A DNA stretch of 64,000 nucleotides. Source: Haloterrigena alkaliphila (GTDB lineage: Archaea > Halobacteriota > Halobacteria > Halobacteriales > Natrialbaceae). Numbering within the stretch: the stretch's first letter is position 1; each line of letters begins with the position of its first letter. Below the pieces are notes generated by a model, which saw only the letters and a list, made by a program, of their open reading frames with translations, was not told the origin of the DNA and searched no databases. The translations under genes and the position numbers were made by a program. This document shows positions 42,782 to 52,104 of the stretch, in pieces. The DNA is taken from the NCBI RefSeq assembly GCF_017352155.2, contig NZ_CP071462.1, forward strand, positions 248,001-312,000, given 5' to 3'.

Positions 42782-43741
42782 TTAGGCATCCACGGCCGTA
42801 TCGCGATCAACGCTCAGCTCCGACCGATCGACCTCGAGTAGTCCGTACAGATACCCGAAGCCGACCGCTGCAGTAAAGATACAGATCGTTACGAACTGTT
42901 TCGCTTTCGCACTCGAGGGTCGTCGCACGAGATCAGACAACCGCTCCGGGACGAATCCGAACACGAGATCCTTCAGGTACTCGTTCTTGTCTCCAGATGC
43001 CTCGGGCAACAGCAGATCCATGATCCGCTTCGAGTAGCCCTGCCAGAACGAGCGAAACACCAGCCATCGGAAGTCACCACGGTAGTCGAACAGCTTGTGG
43101 TGGACTACGGCGTCCGTGTTGTAAATCACGCCCTTGCCATACTTGTTCGCGATACGAATGCAGACCGGCGCCTCGTGGGCCTGAACGTGCCGATCACCGT
43201 GTCGGCCCGTGTTCTCGTCGTAGCCGCCGACGTTCAAAAACACCTCCCGACGGAACGAGATGTTCGAGCCGTACGTGTTTCGCAACTCCTCCATGTGTTC
43301 TCCCATGCCGCGCTCGTCACAGCCGACCAGCCAGTAGAACTCCGCCGGGAAGAAGTCGGGTTTCTCGGTCACCCAGTCGGGAGCGACGTGGCCGCCGACG
43401 GCGAGAGCATCGGTCTCCTCGTAGACGCGAGCCAGTTCAGCGACCCAGTCGTCCTCGGCCACGGCATCGTCGTCGATGAACGCGACCACGTCGCCGGTCG
43501 CGATCTCAGCACCACGCGTCCGACTGTACGAAATCCCCTGATTCCGATCGTTGCAGTGCAACACGACATCGTCGAGGTCGCTGTAATCGTTCTGGACTCG
43601 TTCAAAGACCTCATCATTCCCATCGACGACGAGGACGACCTCGAGCGGATCGTACGTTTGAGAGAGAACGCTGTCGACGCACTCGGAGAACACGTCGTAG
43701 CGCTCCATCGCGTAGGTGCAGATGACGACGGAGACGTTCAT
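42782..43741 (-). CDS. aglG: AglG-like glycosyltransferase (GT2)
   Basis: 319 residues from ATG 43741. VSVVICTYAMERYDVFSECV, LVVDGNDEV, FIDDDAVAEDDW (DxD), and the WLVGCDERG and YGSNISFRREVF blocks match haloarchaeal AglG/AglI-type glycosyltransferases that extend the dolichol-phosphate-linked glycan with a hexuronic acid. A C-terminal hydrophobic stretch (about 285-305) suggests membrane attachment. The gene is convergent with the preceding pair and divergent from aglB. The name is by similarity. Confidence 0.82.
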   Translation of the reverse strand: MNVSVVICTYAMERYDVFSECVDSVLSQTYDPLEVVLVVDGNDEVFERVQNDYSDLDDVVLHCNDRNQGISYSRTRGAEIATGDVVAFIDDDAVAEDDWVAELARVYEETDALAVGGHVAPDWVTEKPDFFPAEFYWLVGCDERGMGEHMEELRNTYGSNISFRREVFLNVGGYDENTGRHGDRHVQAHEAPVCIRIANKYGKGVIYNTDAVVHHKLFDYRGDFRWLVFRSFWQGYSKRIMDLLLPEASGDKNEYLKDLVFGFVPERLSDLVRRPSSAKAKQFVTICIFTAAVGFGYLYGLLEVDRSELSVDRDTAVDA

Positions 43742-43927
43742 CGCCCCTCGATTGCGATGAATGCTGAATAAACTTTTTCCTTCGCACACCGACGGCCGTA
43801 GCGGGTCCGCCGGCGATAGTTCTTCGAGATCTGAGATTCACGGCTACGTGGCTGCTAGGGGCGGGGATATCAAGATCCGGCCGGTAGATGACAAGGCTTA
43901 TTCTCCACTTGTGTCTGGTGCAACCTA

Positions 43928-46906
43928 ATGAGCACGGATACCGAACGCGTCGAGGAGGGGACCGAGACGTCCTCGTCGGTCCTCGAGACGTTCCGCGACT
44001 GGTATCACCTCCCCCTGATCGGGGTCGTGATGCTGTTCATGTTCTGGGTGCGAACCCAGGCGTACGACCGATTCGTCACCGACGACGGGGCACCCGCCCT
44101 CGCCGGCGTCGACTCGTGGTACCACTGGCGAACGATCCGGTGGACCTCGGAGAACTACCCGAACACGATGCCGTACGAGGTGTGGACCGGGTTCCCGGAG
44201 GGGAACTACGTCGGTCAGTTCGGCACGCTGTTCGACCAGCTCATCGTCACCGTGGCGATGATCGTGGGGCTCGGCGATCCGTCACCGGAGACGCTCTACA
44301 CGGTCGCACTGCTGATGATTCCCGCAATGGCTGCACTCGTGGCGATCCCGGTCTTCTACGCGGGTCGGCGCCTCGGCGGCACGCTCGGCGGTATCGTCTC
44401 CGTGATAATCCTCGCGCTCGCGAAGGGACAGTTCTTGTCCCGATCGACGGTCGGCCAGCTCGACCACCACGTCGGCGAGGTGCTGTTCATGGCGATCGCC
44501 GTCGTCGCGATGATGGTCGCGCTCTCCGTCGCCGAACGCGAACAGCCGATCTACGAACTGGTCGTCGACAGGGACTGGGACGCCCTTCGGACGTCGACCA
44601 TCTACAGCGTTCTCGCTGGACTCGCGCTCACGCTCTACATCTGGGTCTGGCCCTCGGCGGTCCTCCTGGTCGGGATCTTCGGGGTCTTCTTCGCCGTGCA
44701 ACTCTGTCTGGACTACGCCCGCGGGATCTCCCCGGACCACGTCGCGTTCGTCGGTGCGGTGAGTCTCGGCGTGACTGCCGTCCTGACTCTCCTCCTGATG
44801 GAACAACCCGGCAGTACGAGCCCGACGAGCCTCGGGCTGCTCCAGCCGATCGCCGCCTTCCTCGTGGCCGTCGGCTGCATCTTCATGGCCTGGTTCGCCC
44901 GCCAATGGAACGGTCGTGATCTCGATCGACGGTACTATCCCGTCGCCATCGGCGGCCTCATCGCCGCGGCGCTGCTGGCGATGTGGCTTCTCCTCCCCAG
45001 CCTGTTCGATTCGATCGTCGGGAACGCGACGCAACGCATGCTCCCAATCGGCGAGACGGCGACCGACCTCACGATCGCCGAAGCGCAGCCGCCGGAGGAC
45101 TTCTTCGAGAGCGTCTTCAACGAATTCGGCAGCGCGTTCTACACGATGCTCGCCGGAATCGCCTTCCTTGCGATCCGACCACTCTTCGGCCGTAAATTCC
45201 GCGCCGAGCACACCCTCGTCATCGTCTGGTCCCTGTTCCTGATCAGCATGGCGGCGACGCAGGTTCGCTTCTCGTACTACCTCGTCCTGGCGATCGCAGT
45301 CGTCAACGCCGCGTTCGTCGCGGAGTTCGTCCGACTCTTCAATCTAGATCTCACGGCGAGCCTCGAGTCGATTCGAAGGATCGAGACCTACCAGGTTATC
45401 GTCCTCTTCCTCGTCGTGATCCTGCTGTTCGCACCGCTGCTCCCGCCGATCGCGGCCGGCGGGACGACCAGTTGGGATCAGGCTGAAAGAACCGGTCCGT
45501 CCAGCGACGCCATGCTCTGGGAGGGATCGAACCAGTGGCTCGCCAACAACACGCCCGAGCCGGGTAACTGGGGCGAGCACGAAAACGCCGATCAACTCGA
45601 GTACTTCGGGACGTACCAGCCGCCCGCCGATAGCAACTACAACTATCCGGAGGGCGCCTACGGCGTGATGTCGTGGTGGGACTACGGCCATCTGATAACG
45701 ACCCAGGCCGAGCGGATCCCCCACGCGAACCCGTTCCAGCAGAACGCCCGATCCGCCTCGGCGTTCCTGACGGCCGAGTCCGAGGAGCGCGGCGAACTGG
45801 TGCTCGACACCATCGCCGCCGGCGAGAACCCGGCCGACAAGTCCACCGAGGAACTCGAGTCGCTATCCGAAGACGCCACACAAGAGGAGATGCGGTACGT
45901 GATGATCGACTACGCGATGGCCGGCGGGAAGTTCTCCCCGATCACCGCGTGGTCCGGGCCGAACTACGCACACTACGTGACGCCGCAGGACCACGAGGCG
46001 GGGGAGCCGCTCAACATCGACGACTATCAGAATAGCTCCGGCTCCCTCCCGTACCACGACACGATGCTGGCGCAGCTGTACCTCGACGACGCGGACGGCC
46101 TCGAGCAGTACCGGCTCGTCCACGAGAACGGCGAGGCCGGGACCGCGACCATCGTGACCTACGCGCAGCTGTACAACCCCAACGCCATCCAGGGAGAGGC
46201 CGCACAGCAACTGCAGGAACTGGGCTACGAGGCGGGCGACATCATCTACTACCAGAACGGCGAGTTCGCCGCGCCTGGTGAGGGTCGGCCGTCGATCTCG
46301 ACCCGGCAACTCGGCTTCCAGCAGATTCAGCGCATCCAGCAGAATCCGACCCAGCAGATCCTGAGCGGCCAGCGTGCCACGGCGCTGAAGACGTTCGAAC
46401 GCGTCGAGGGCGCGACGCTGACCGGCACCGTCGACGACGAGGCCGGCGTGCTCGGGAACGACACCGCGGCCACCGTCGAGGTCGAACTCGAGACGAACGC
46501 CGGTCGGACGTTCAACTACACGCAGGAGGCCGAGCTCGGAGACGACGGCGGCTTCGAGGTGACCGTGCCGTACGCGACGACCGACGAACTCGGCGTCGAC
46601 GACGGCTACACGAACAGCGCCGTCGAAGCGACCGGCGAGTACAACGTGACCGTCGGCGAACCGGGCGAGACCGGCTACGAAGCGGGAACAGAGGTCCCCG
46701 AGACCGCAGTGGTTCAGGGCGACACGATCACCGTCGACGGCTTCGAGCAGACCGAACTCGAGGACCCCAACGAGGGAGACGGAAACGGGACCGGTGGCAA
46801 CGAGACCGACACCGGATCGGACGGCGGCAACGAGACTGGCGGCAACGAAACCAACGACAGCACTTCTGACACGGGTTCGGACGGCGCCCAGGCCGAAGAT
46901 AACTGA
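43928..46906 (+). CDS. aglB: Dolichyl-glycan:protein oligosaccharyltransferase AglB
   Basis: 992 residues. About 12-13 N-terminal membrane helices carry the first DxD-type site in GVDSWYHWR and the GQLDHHVGEV loop, followed by the catalytic WWDYG (residues 583-587) at the start of the external domain and a VMIDYAM...KFSP block corresponding to the DK/MI-type motif. AglB transfers the lipid-linked glycan to Asn-X-Ser/Thr sequons of S-layer and other surface proteins. The acidic C-terminal tail is Gly/Asn/Asp/Thr-rich. It anchors the identification of the whole glycosylation island. Confidence 0.95.
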   Translation: MSTDTERVEEGTETSSSVLETFRDWYHLPLIGVVMLFMFWVRTQAYDRFVTDDGAPALAGVDSWYHWRTIRWTSENYPNTMPYEVWTGFPEGNYVGQFGTLFDQLIVTVAMIVGLGDPSPETLYTVALLMIPAMAALVAIPVFYAGRRLGGTLGGIVSVIILALAKGQFLSRSTVGQLDHHVGEVLFMAIAVVAMMVALSVAEREQPIYELVVDRDWDALRTSTIYSVLAGLALTLYIWVWPSAVLLVGIFGVFFAVQLCLDYARGISPDHVAFVGAVSLGVTAVLTLLLMEQPGSTSPTSLGLLQPIAAFLVAVGCIFMAWFARQWNGRDLDRRYYPVAIGGLIAAALLAMWLLLPSLFDSIVGNATQRMLPIGETATDLTIAEAQPPEDFFESVFNEFGSAFYTMLAGIAFLAIRPLFGRKFRAEHTLVIVWSLFLISMAATQVRFSYYLVLAIAVVNAAFVAEFVRLFNLDLTASLESIRRIETYQVIVLFLVVILLFAPLLPPIAAGGTTSWDQAERTGPSSDAMLWEGSNQWLANNTPEPGNWGEHENADQLEYFGTYQPPADSNYNYPEGAYGVMSWWDYGHLITTQAERIPHANPFQQNARSASAFLTAESEERGELVLDTIAAGENPADKSTEELESLSEDATQEEMRYVMIDYAMAGGKFSPITAWSGPNYAHYVTPQDHEAGEPLNIDDYQNSSGSLPYHDTMLAQLYLDDADGLEQYRLVHENGEAGTATIVTYAQLYNPNAIQGEAAQQLQELGYEAGDIIYYQNGEFAAPGEGRPSISTRQLGFQQIQRIQQNPTQQILSGQRATALKTFERVEGATLTGTVDDEAGVLGNDTAATVEVELETNAGRTFNYTQEAELGDDGGFEVTVPYATTDELGVDDGYTNSAVEATGEYNVTVGEPGETGYEAGTEVPETAVVQGDTITVDGFEQTELEDPNEGDGNGTGGNETDTGSDGGNETGGNETNDSTSDTGSDGAQAEDN

Positions 46907-46963
46907 CCGCGACTATCGGGTATCGTCGACCCGTTCGTCTCGGTCGATCCGGGTGACCCGGTC

Positions 46964-47063
46964 GATTCTCGAGCCCGATCCGGCCTACTCGAGCCCGATC
47001 CGACCTACTCGAGCCCGATCCGACCTACTCGAGCCGGGTCTAACATACTCGAATCGAATCCAG
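46964..47063 (+). repeat. Five tandem 20-bp repeats downstream of aglB
   Basis: Five head-to-tail units of 20 bases, unit type CCTACTCGAGCCCGATCCGA. Units 2 and 3 are identical, unit 1 differs mainly at its first four bases and its last base, and units 4-5 are progressively diverged. It lies between the aglB stop (46906) and DUF368 start (47141), outside both genes. The repeat number is likely variable between strains. Confidence 0.8.
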
Positions 47064-47140
47064 TAGGCCCGGCCCGAGTCCGCTGCAGCGACCTACGAAA
47101 GTGAGAACGCTTTTGCCGTCGTCCGAAATACCTCCGGACG

Positions 47141-48067
47141 ATGCGGGAGTTTCTCTCCGTGTATCTCAAGGGGTTCTCGATGGGGGCGGCCGACGTCGTC
47201 CCCGGCGTATCGGGCGGAACGATCGCGCTCATCGTCGGCATCTACGATCGACTGATCCGGGCGATTACGGCCATCGACCCCCGGGCCTTTCGACCAGCGT
47301 TACACCCCACCGATCCCGACGCGCGAGCGCGGCTTCGGACGGAACTCGAGCGAATGGATATCCCGTTCCTGCTGGCACTGGGACTGGGTGTCGGGACGGC
47401 GATCGTCGTTCTCTCTCAGCTCATGCACGAGGCGGCGACGACGTACCCGGTGGCGACGTACGGGTTCTTCTTCGGACTGATCGCGGCGTCGGCGGTCGTC
47501 CTCTACGGCGAGGTCGGCCGGTGGACGGGCGGCCGCGTGGCGCTCTCGGTCGGCGCGATCGCAGTCGCGTTCGTGATCTCAGGGGCGGCCGCGGGTGACG
47601 TCCCGCACGGGCTTCCGATCGTCCTCGTCGCCGGCGCGATCGCGATCTGTGCGATGATCCTCCCGGGCGTCTCGGGCGCGTTCTTCCTCCTGATCCTCGG
47701 CCAGTACGAGTACATGACCGGCACGCTGAGCGGATTCGTCGACGGACTCGTCGGCCTGCTCGACGGCGGCACGCTGGCGCCCGTGATCGAGACCGGGACG
47801 GTCGTCGCCGTCTTCTGCACCGGCGCCGTCGTCGGCCTGTTCACGATGGCCCACGCAGTGGGGTACGCCCTCGAGCACTACCGAGCCGCGACGCTGGCCG
47901 CGCTGGTGAGCCTGATGGTCGGCGCGTTGCGACTGCCCGTCGAGCGGGTCTGGACGAACCTCGGCGAGACGGCCATCGGGACGCCGAGCGTCGCCGTCGC
48001 GACGGCGCTGGTCGGTGCCGGCGCCGTCCTGCTCGTCAACTGGTACACGGACGACCTCGAGTACTGA
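47141..48067 (+). CDS. DUF368 family membrane protein (likely polyprenyl-phosphate flippase)
   Basis: 308 residues with about eight membrane helices. KGFSMGAADVVPGVSGGTIALI near the N-terminus and CAMILPGVSGAFFLLILGQYEY in the middle are the paired 'PGVSGG' re-entrant motifs of DUF368. Bacterial DUF368 proteins recycle undecaprenyl phosphate across the membrane. By analogy this one may return dolichyl phosphate to the cytoplasmic face after AglB has used the glycan; its position behind aglB supports that. No experiment is known to me for archaea. Confidence 0.88.
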   Translation: MREFLSVYLKGFSMGAADVVPGVSGGTIALIVGIYDRLIRAITAIDPRAFRPALHPTDPDARARLRTELERMDIPFLLALGLGVGTAIVVLSQLMHEAATTYPVATYGFFFGLIAASAVVLYGEVGRWTGGRVALSVGAIAVAFVISGAAAGDVPHGLPIVLVAGAIAICAMILPGVSGAFFLLILGQYEYMTGTLSGFVDGLVGLLDGGTLAPVIETGTVVAVFCTGAVVGLFTMAHAVGYALEHYRAATLAALVSLMVGALRLPVERVWTNLGETAIGTPSVAVATALVGAGAVLLVNWYTDDLEY

Positions 48068-48112
48068 GCGTCGATTCCGGTCGCCCAATTCAGTTCTCGG
48101 TCTCGAGCGGAC

Positions 48113-49321
48113 TCACGATTTCGTGCCGCTCTCGCCGGTTTCGTCGGCGCCACTCGCCTCCGTCTCGTCCGCACTCGGACTCAGCGCGCGGAACGCGATC
48201 GTCGGGAACCGCGGGACGACGGCGCTTGGCCGGCGACCGCTCCCCGACGCCTCGAGCGGGATCCGTTCGACGATGCCGCTGTCGGCGAGTTCGTAGAGGA
48301 ATCGTTTGACCGTCCCCGCGGTCAGCGACGATCGGTCGGCGATCGAGGTCGCGAGCTCGCGAATCGGCCTGTCGGTCGCGTCGACGGCGACGAGACCGCG
48401 CAGAACGCGCTGGCGCGTCTCCGGGAGCGCGAGAACGCGGTCGAGGTGGACGCCGTCCTCGGGGACGTCGGCCCGCGCGCGCTCGAGGTGGGTGGCGTCG
48501 ATCCGCTCGCTGCCGTCGGCGCTCGCGAGCACGGCGGCGCCGAACAGGGCCGCGAGCGCGTCGTGCGCGTTGCCGTCGGCCCACCCCGCCAGCTCCCGGA
48601 TCGACTCGTGGTCGAGCGCGCCGGCGGCCAGTCCCGTCGACGCGCGCTCGGTGATCACGTCGACGAGTTCGTGACGGCGATAGGGCGGAACGGGGACCGT
48701 CGGCTGGTCGTCGGTCCAGTCCTCGGGGACGGTCCGGCCGACCGCCACGGTCGACACGTGATCGGCGACCGGCTCGAGGAGCTCGCGGCCCCGCGCGTAC
48801 GAGAGCGTGTCGGGTTCGTCGTGGTGGTCGACGGCGACGACCGCGCGGTGGGACGGATGGCCGAGACAGTCCCGGAGTCGGTCGCGGATGTCGTCGGTGC
48901 CGACGCCCCGCTCGGGGACGGGATCGGGCGAAAGCACCGAGAGGACGGCCCGGTAGAAGGCGAACGCGCTCTCGACGCGGCGGCCGTCGACGTAGACGAA
49001 CCAGGTCGTCGGCTCGCCGCTCCCGGCGCGGGTCGTCGTCCCGATCGTCCCGGTCGACTCCCCGAGTCGCTCGTTCAACGCGTCGAAGATCGCCGTGACG
49101 ATCGCCGACGTGCCCGTTCCCGCGGGGCCGACCACGGCGACCGGCGGCGGCAATTCGCCGTCGAACACCGGCTCGAGGGCGTCCAGAACCTGCTCCAGCA
49201 CGGGCCCGCGGCCGACCGGCTCCCCGGGGTGGACGACCGGACTGAGGTAGTCGCGGTCGACGACGATCTCCCGACCCTGTCGTGCCGACCGTCGGCGGGC
49301 GATGCGCTCCTGCAGGTCCAT
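48113..49321 (-). CDS. Cdc6/Orc1-like AAA+ protein with degenerate Walker A
   Basis: 402 residues. The order fits Cdc6/Orc1: HPGEPVGRGPVLEQVLDAL, then VAVVGPAGTGTSAIVTAIFDAL, the acidic VVAVDHHDEPD (Walker B position), a sensor region and a C-terminal winged helix (IRELATSIADRSSLTAGTVKRFLYELADSGIV). The Walker A lysine of GxxGxGK[ST] is replaced by Thr (GPAGTGTS). No origin-like repeats are next to it. It may be a non-replicative paralogue; the ATG lies directly upstream of the glpC stop. Confidence 0.78.
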   Translation of the reverse strand: MDLQERIARRRSARQGREIVVDRDYLSPVVHPGEPVGRGPVLEQVLDALEPVFDGELPPPVAVVGPAGTGTSAIVTAIFDALNERLGESTGTIGTTTRAGSGEPTTWFVYVDGRRVESAFAFYRAVLSVLSPDPVPERGVGTDDIRDRLRDCLGHPSHRAVVAVDHHDEPDTLSYARGRELLEPVADHVSTVAVGRTVPEDWTDDQPTVPVPPYRRHELVDVITERASTGLAAGALDHESIRELAGWADGNAHDALAALFGAAVLASADGSERIDATHLERARADVPEDGVHLDRVLALPETRQRVLRGLVAVDATDRPIRELATSIADRSSLTAGTVKRFLYELADSGIVERIPLEASGSGRRPSAVVPRFPTIAFRALSPSADETEASGADETGESGTKS

Positions 49322-50668
49322 CTACCCCGCCCCCTGTCGTCGCTCCGTCGCGTCTGCGTCCCCTACCAGCGCCGCCTCGAGGACCTCGAGCGTGTGCGTG
49401 ATCTCGTAGCCGGTGCCGTGTTCCATCTGCATCGAGCAGGTCGGACACTCCGTCAGCCCCCGCTCGGCGTCGGCCGCCGCCATGTGCTCGAACATCTCCT
49501 CGCCGATCTTCATCGACGTCTCGTACTTCTCGGCCTTCCAGCCGTAGGTGCCGGAGATCCCCGAACAGGAGTCGCCGACGTCGTGGGCCTCGACCCCGTC
49601 GATCGCGTCCATCAGTTCGATCGTCTGTCCGTCGAGTCCCTGGTTACGTGAATGGCACGGTGCGTGGTAGGCGAACGACTCGCCCGCCAGCGAGGTCCCC
49701 TCGAGTTCGGCCTCGAGGTCCTCGTGGACCCGGAGGTACTCGACGGCGTCCCAGGTGTTCGCGGCGACGTCCTCGGTGTCCTCGAAGTCGAACAGTTCGG
49801 GGTACTCCTGGCGCAGCGACATCGAACAGGAACTGCAGGAGGCGACGACGTCGGCGCCGTCCTCGATCGCGGCGGCGAGTTCCTCGACGTTCGTCTCGGC
49901 GGCCCGGCGCGCGTCCTCGAGCATGCCGTTGGCGAACATCGGCGTCCCCGAGCAGTCCTGATCGGGGACCATGACCTCGTAGCCGAAGTGCTCGTAGACC
50001 CGCACGAGCGCCTTCGCGACCTCGGGGGTGTTGTAGTTGGCGTAGCAGCCGTGGAAGTAGGCGACGCGCTTATTCGGGTTCTCGATCTTCGCGCCACCTC
50101 GTTCGGTCCACCACTCCCGGAACGTCTCCGTCGCGAACTCGGGGAAGTCGCGCTCGCTCGTGATCCCCAGAACCTTCTCGCCAATCCACTTCGTGACGGA
50201 GAGCCCCATCACGAAGTTGGCCGTCCGCGGGAACGCCGCCGCGAGCGGCGCGAGTCGCCGGTAGTTCGCGAGGATCCGATTGCGGACGTACTCGCGGGAG
50301 CGTTTGTCCATGTTCTCCTCGACGTACTCCCCGCGTGCGGTGTTGTGCATCTGCGAGAGGGGGACCTCGGAGGGGCAGGCGCTGTCGCAGCGCATGCAGT
50401 TCGAGCACTTCATCACCGAGTCGTCGATGTCGTGGTCGTTTTGGCGCTTGAGCCGCCACTGCTCGGGCCCCTGGAACTTCGGCCCGGGGAACTCGTCGTC
50501 GACCTCGGCGACGGGACAGTTGGTATCGCAGGTCGAGCACTTGTAGCAGTTGTCCGCGCCCGGCCGGAGGTCCATCTCTTCGGCCTCGGGGAACACCCGG
50601 ACGGGTTCGAACTCCTCGTCTTCCGCGCCCGGTACGTGGTCGTCGGTCGGTCGTTCTGCGTCGCTCAT
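49322..50668 (-). CDS. glpC: Anaerobic-type glycerol-3-phosphate dehydrogenase subunit C
   Basis: 448 residues. Two ferredoxin-type clusters at the start (CYKCSTCDTNCP and CSNCMRCDSACP) and two CCG-type domains (FHGCYANYNTPEV ... SCSSCSMSL and HAPCHSRNQGLDG ... ECPTCSMQM) define GlpC, the membrane-proximal electron-transfer subunit that passes electrons to quinones. It is third in the glpABC operon, 76 bases after glpB. The Cdc6-like gene begins next to its stop. Confidence 0.94.
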   Translation of the reverse strand: MSDAERPTDDHVPGAEDEEFEPVRVFPEAEEMDLRPGADNCYKCSTCDTNCPVAEVDDEFPGPKFQGPEQWRLKRQNDHDIDDSVMKCSNCMRCDSACPSEVPLSQMHNTARGEYVEENMDKRSREYVRNRILANYRRLAPLAAAFPRTANFVMGLSVTKWIGEKVLGITSERDFPEFATETFREWWTERGGAKIENPNKRVAYFHGCYANYNTPEVAKALVRVYEHFGYEVMVPDQDCSGTPMFANGMLEDARRAAETNVEELAAAIEDGADVVASCSSCSMSLRQEYPELFDFEDTEDVAANTWDAVEYLRVHEDLEAELEGTSLAGESFAYHAPCHSRNQGLDGQTIELMDAIDGVEAHDVGDSCSGISGTYGWKAEKYETSMKIGEEMFEHMAAADAERGLTECPTCSMQMEHGTGYEITHTLEVLEAALVGDADATERRQGAG

Positions 50669-50744
50669 GAAATCACTCGTGTCGGTCGTCGCGTCTCAAA
50701 ACTCGCGCTCGAGTCGCTCGGTCGCCGATGCGCGCTCGAGTCGC

Positions 50745-52103
50745 TCATTCGTCCACCTCCTCGGCGGCCCGCCGGCCGGCGACGTAGCCCGTCGCGAGCG
50801 AGACGCCGCCGCCGGACTTCTCGGCCGCGAAGTCGTAGCCGCCCAGTACCGCACCCGCGGCGCGCAGGTTCGCGAACTCGGGTTCGTCGCGGGCGTCGAG
50901 CGGGCGGAGCTCGCGGTCGGGCGCGAGGCCGAAGCGCGCGTAAGGCTGCTCGCCGAAGACGTCGTCGACGAACCAGTCGTAGCGGTCCTCGGCGTGGGGG
51001 ACGTGGCAGTCGAAGATCGGCTCGAACACCCGCTCGCGCTCAGAACGGACGCCCTTGCCGACCAGCCCGCCCGTCGCGAGGACGTACTGGTCGGCGCGGT
51101 GGGGGATCTCGGTGCCGTTCCGGTCGACGACGACGCGGTCGATGCGGTCGCCGACGCCGCCGCCGTCGGCCGCCGTTCCCGCACCCGCCGAGCCTGCGCC
51201 CGCGGCGTCGGCCATCTCGTAATCGACCACCGGCACCCCCGACGTGACGCGGACGCCCGCGTCCTCGAGCGCCCCGTAGAGCAGGTCTTCGAGCCGTATC
51301 CCGGGGAGGCTCGGCGGCCCCATCGGGACCTCGAAGACGTCGGCGCCGAGCGCGTCCGCGAGCGCGGTGCGGACCTCGGCCGCGCGTTCGTCGCCCAGTA
51401 CCGCTGGAAAACCGACGCGGGGTTCGCCCTCGAGGTGCTGGCGGACCGTCGTCGCGAGCGCCTCGCGCGCGCCGGTCTCGCCCGCGCCCGTCGTCACCGT
51501 CTCGTCGCGGTCGAGCAGGTGCGCGTAGCGGGTCACCTTCGCGTCGTCGCGCACGATGCCGGGGAACGGAATCGTAACCCCTCGGGCCGAAAACGGTGCG
51601 CCCGCGGCCTCGAGGTGGGCCGCGGCCAGCGGCGCCTCGAAGTCCGGCAGCGTCTCGAAGCCGACCAGTAGCGCGTCCCGGTCGTCGCTGGCCAGTCCCT
51701 CGGCCGTCGAGACGGGGTAGCGCGCGGTTGGCTTGACGGTGCCGCGGTGGGTCGGAACCAACGCGTTCCGGTCGGTGTGGTCGCCGGCGTAGGCGTCACC
51801 CGCGATGTCGTCGAAGAACGCGAGCGCCTCGCGAACGGCCTCGCTCCCGACGCGCTCGTAGGGATGGCCCTCGGGGAGGTCCGCGAGCGCGTCGAACGGA
51901 TCGACGAGCGGTCCCTCGGCCTTGCCGTCGCTCGCGGGTGCGTACCCCAGCACGTCGATCAGGCCGCTGGCGTGGCGCAGCGTGCTCTGTTTGTACGTCA
52001 CCAGCCGCACGCGGACGTCGCGCCCGGCGTCGGCGGCCGCGAGCGCCGCGGTCGCGCCCGCGAGTCCGCCGCCGATCACGAGGACGTCATCTTCGATGGC
52101 CAT
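50745..52103 (-). CDS. glpB: Glycerol-3-phosphate dehydrogenase subunit B
   Basis: 452 residues. The FAD-binding start DVLVIGGGLAGATAALAAADAGRDVRV is followed by TYKQSTLRHASGLIDVLGY and a C-terminal second dinucleotide stretch, in the order of GlpB flavoproteins. An Ala/Gly-rich low-complexity insert (ADAAGAGSAGAGTAADGGG) occurs around residues 290-310. It begins one base after the end of glpA, so translation is coupled. Confidence 0.92.
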   Translation of the reverse strand: MAIEDDVLVIGGGLAGATAALAAADAGRDVRVRLVTYKQSTLRHASGLIDVLGYAPASDGKAEGPLVDPFDALADLPEGHPYERVGSEAVREALAFFDDIAGDAYAGDHTDRNALVPTHRGTVKPTARYPVSTAEGLASDDRDALLVGFETLPDFEAPLAAAHLEAAGAPFSARGVTIPFPGIVRDDAKVTRYAHLLDRDETVTTGAGETGAREALATTVRQHLEGEPRVGFPAVLGDERAAEVRTALADALGADVFEVPMGPPSLPGIRLEDLLYGALEDAGVRVTSGVPVVDYEMADAAGAGSAGAGTAADGGGVGDRIDRVVVDRNGTEIPHRADQYVLATGGLVGKGVRSERERVFEPIFDCHVPHAEDRYDWFVDDVFGEQPYARFGLAPDRELRPLDARDEPEFANLRAAGAVLGGYDFAAEKSGGGVSLATGYVAGRRAAEEVDE

Positions 52104-52104
52104 C

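Noticed and set aside
48113-49321. Replication origin next to the Cdc6-like gene
   Set aside because: Spacers on both sides are 45 and 0 bases long and contain no origin-recognition-box-like inverted repeats or AT-rich unwinding region.
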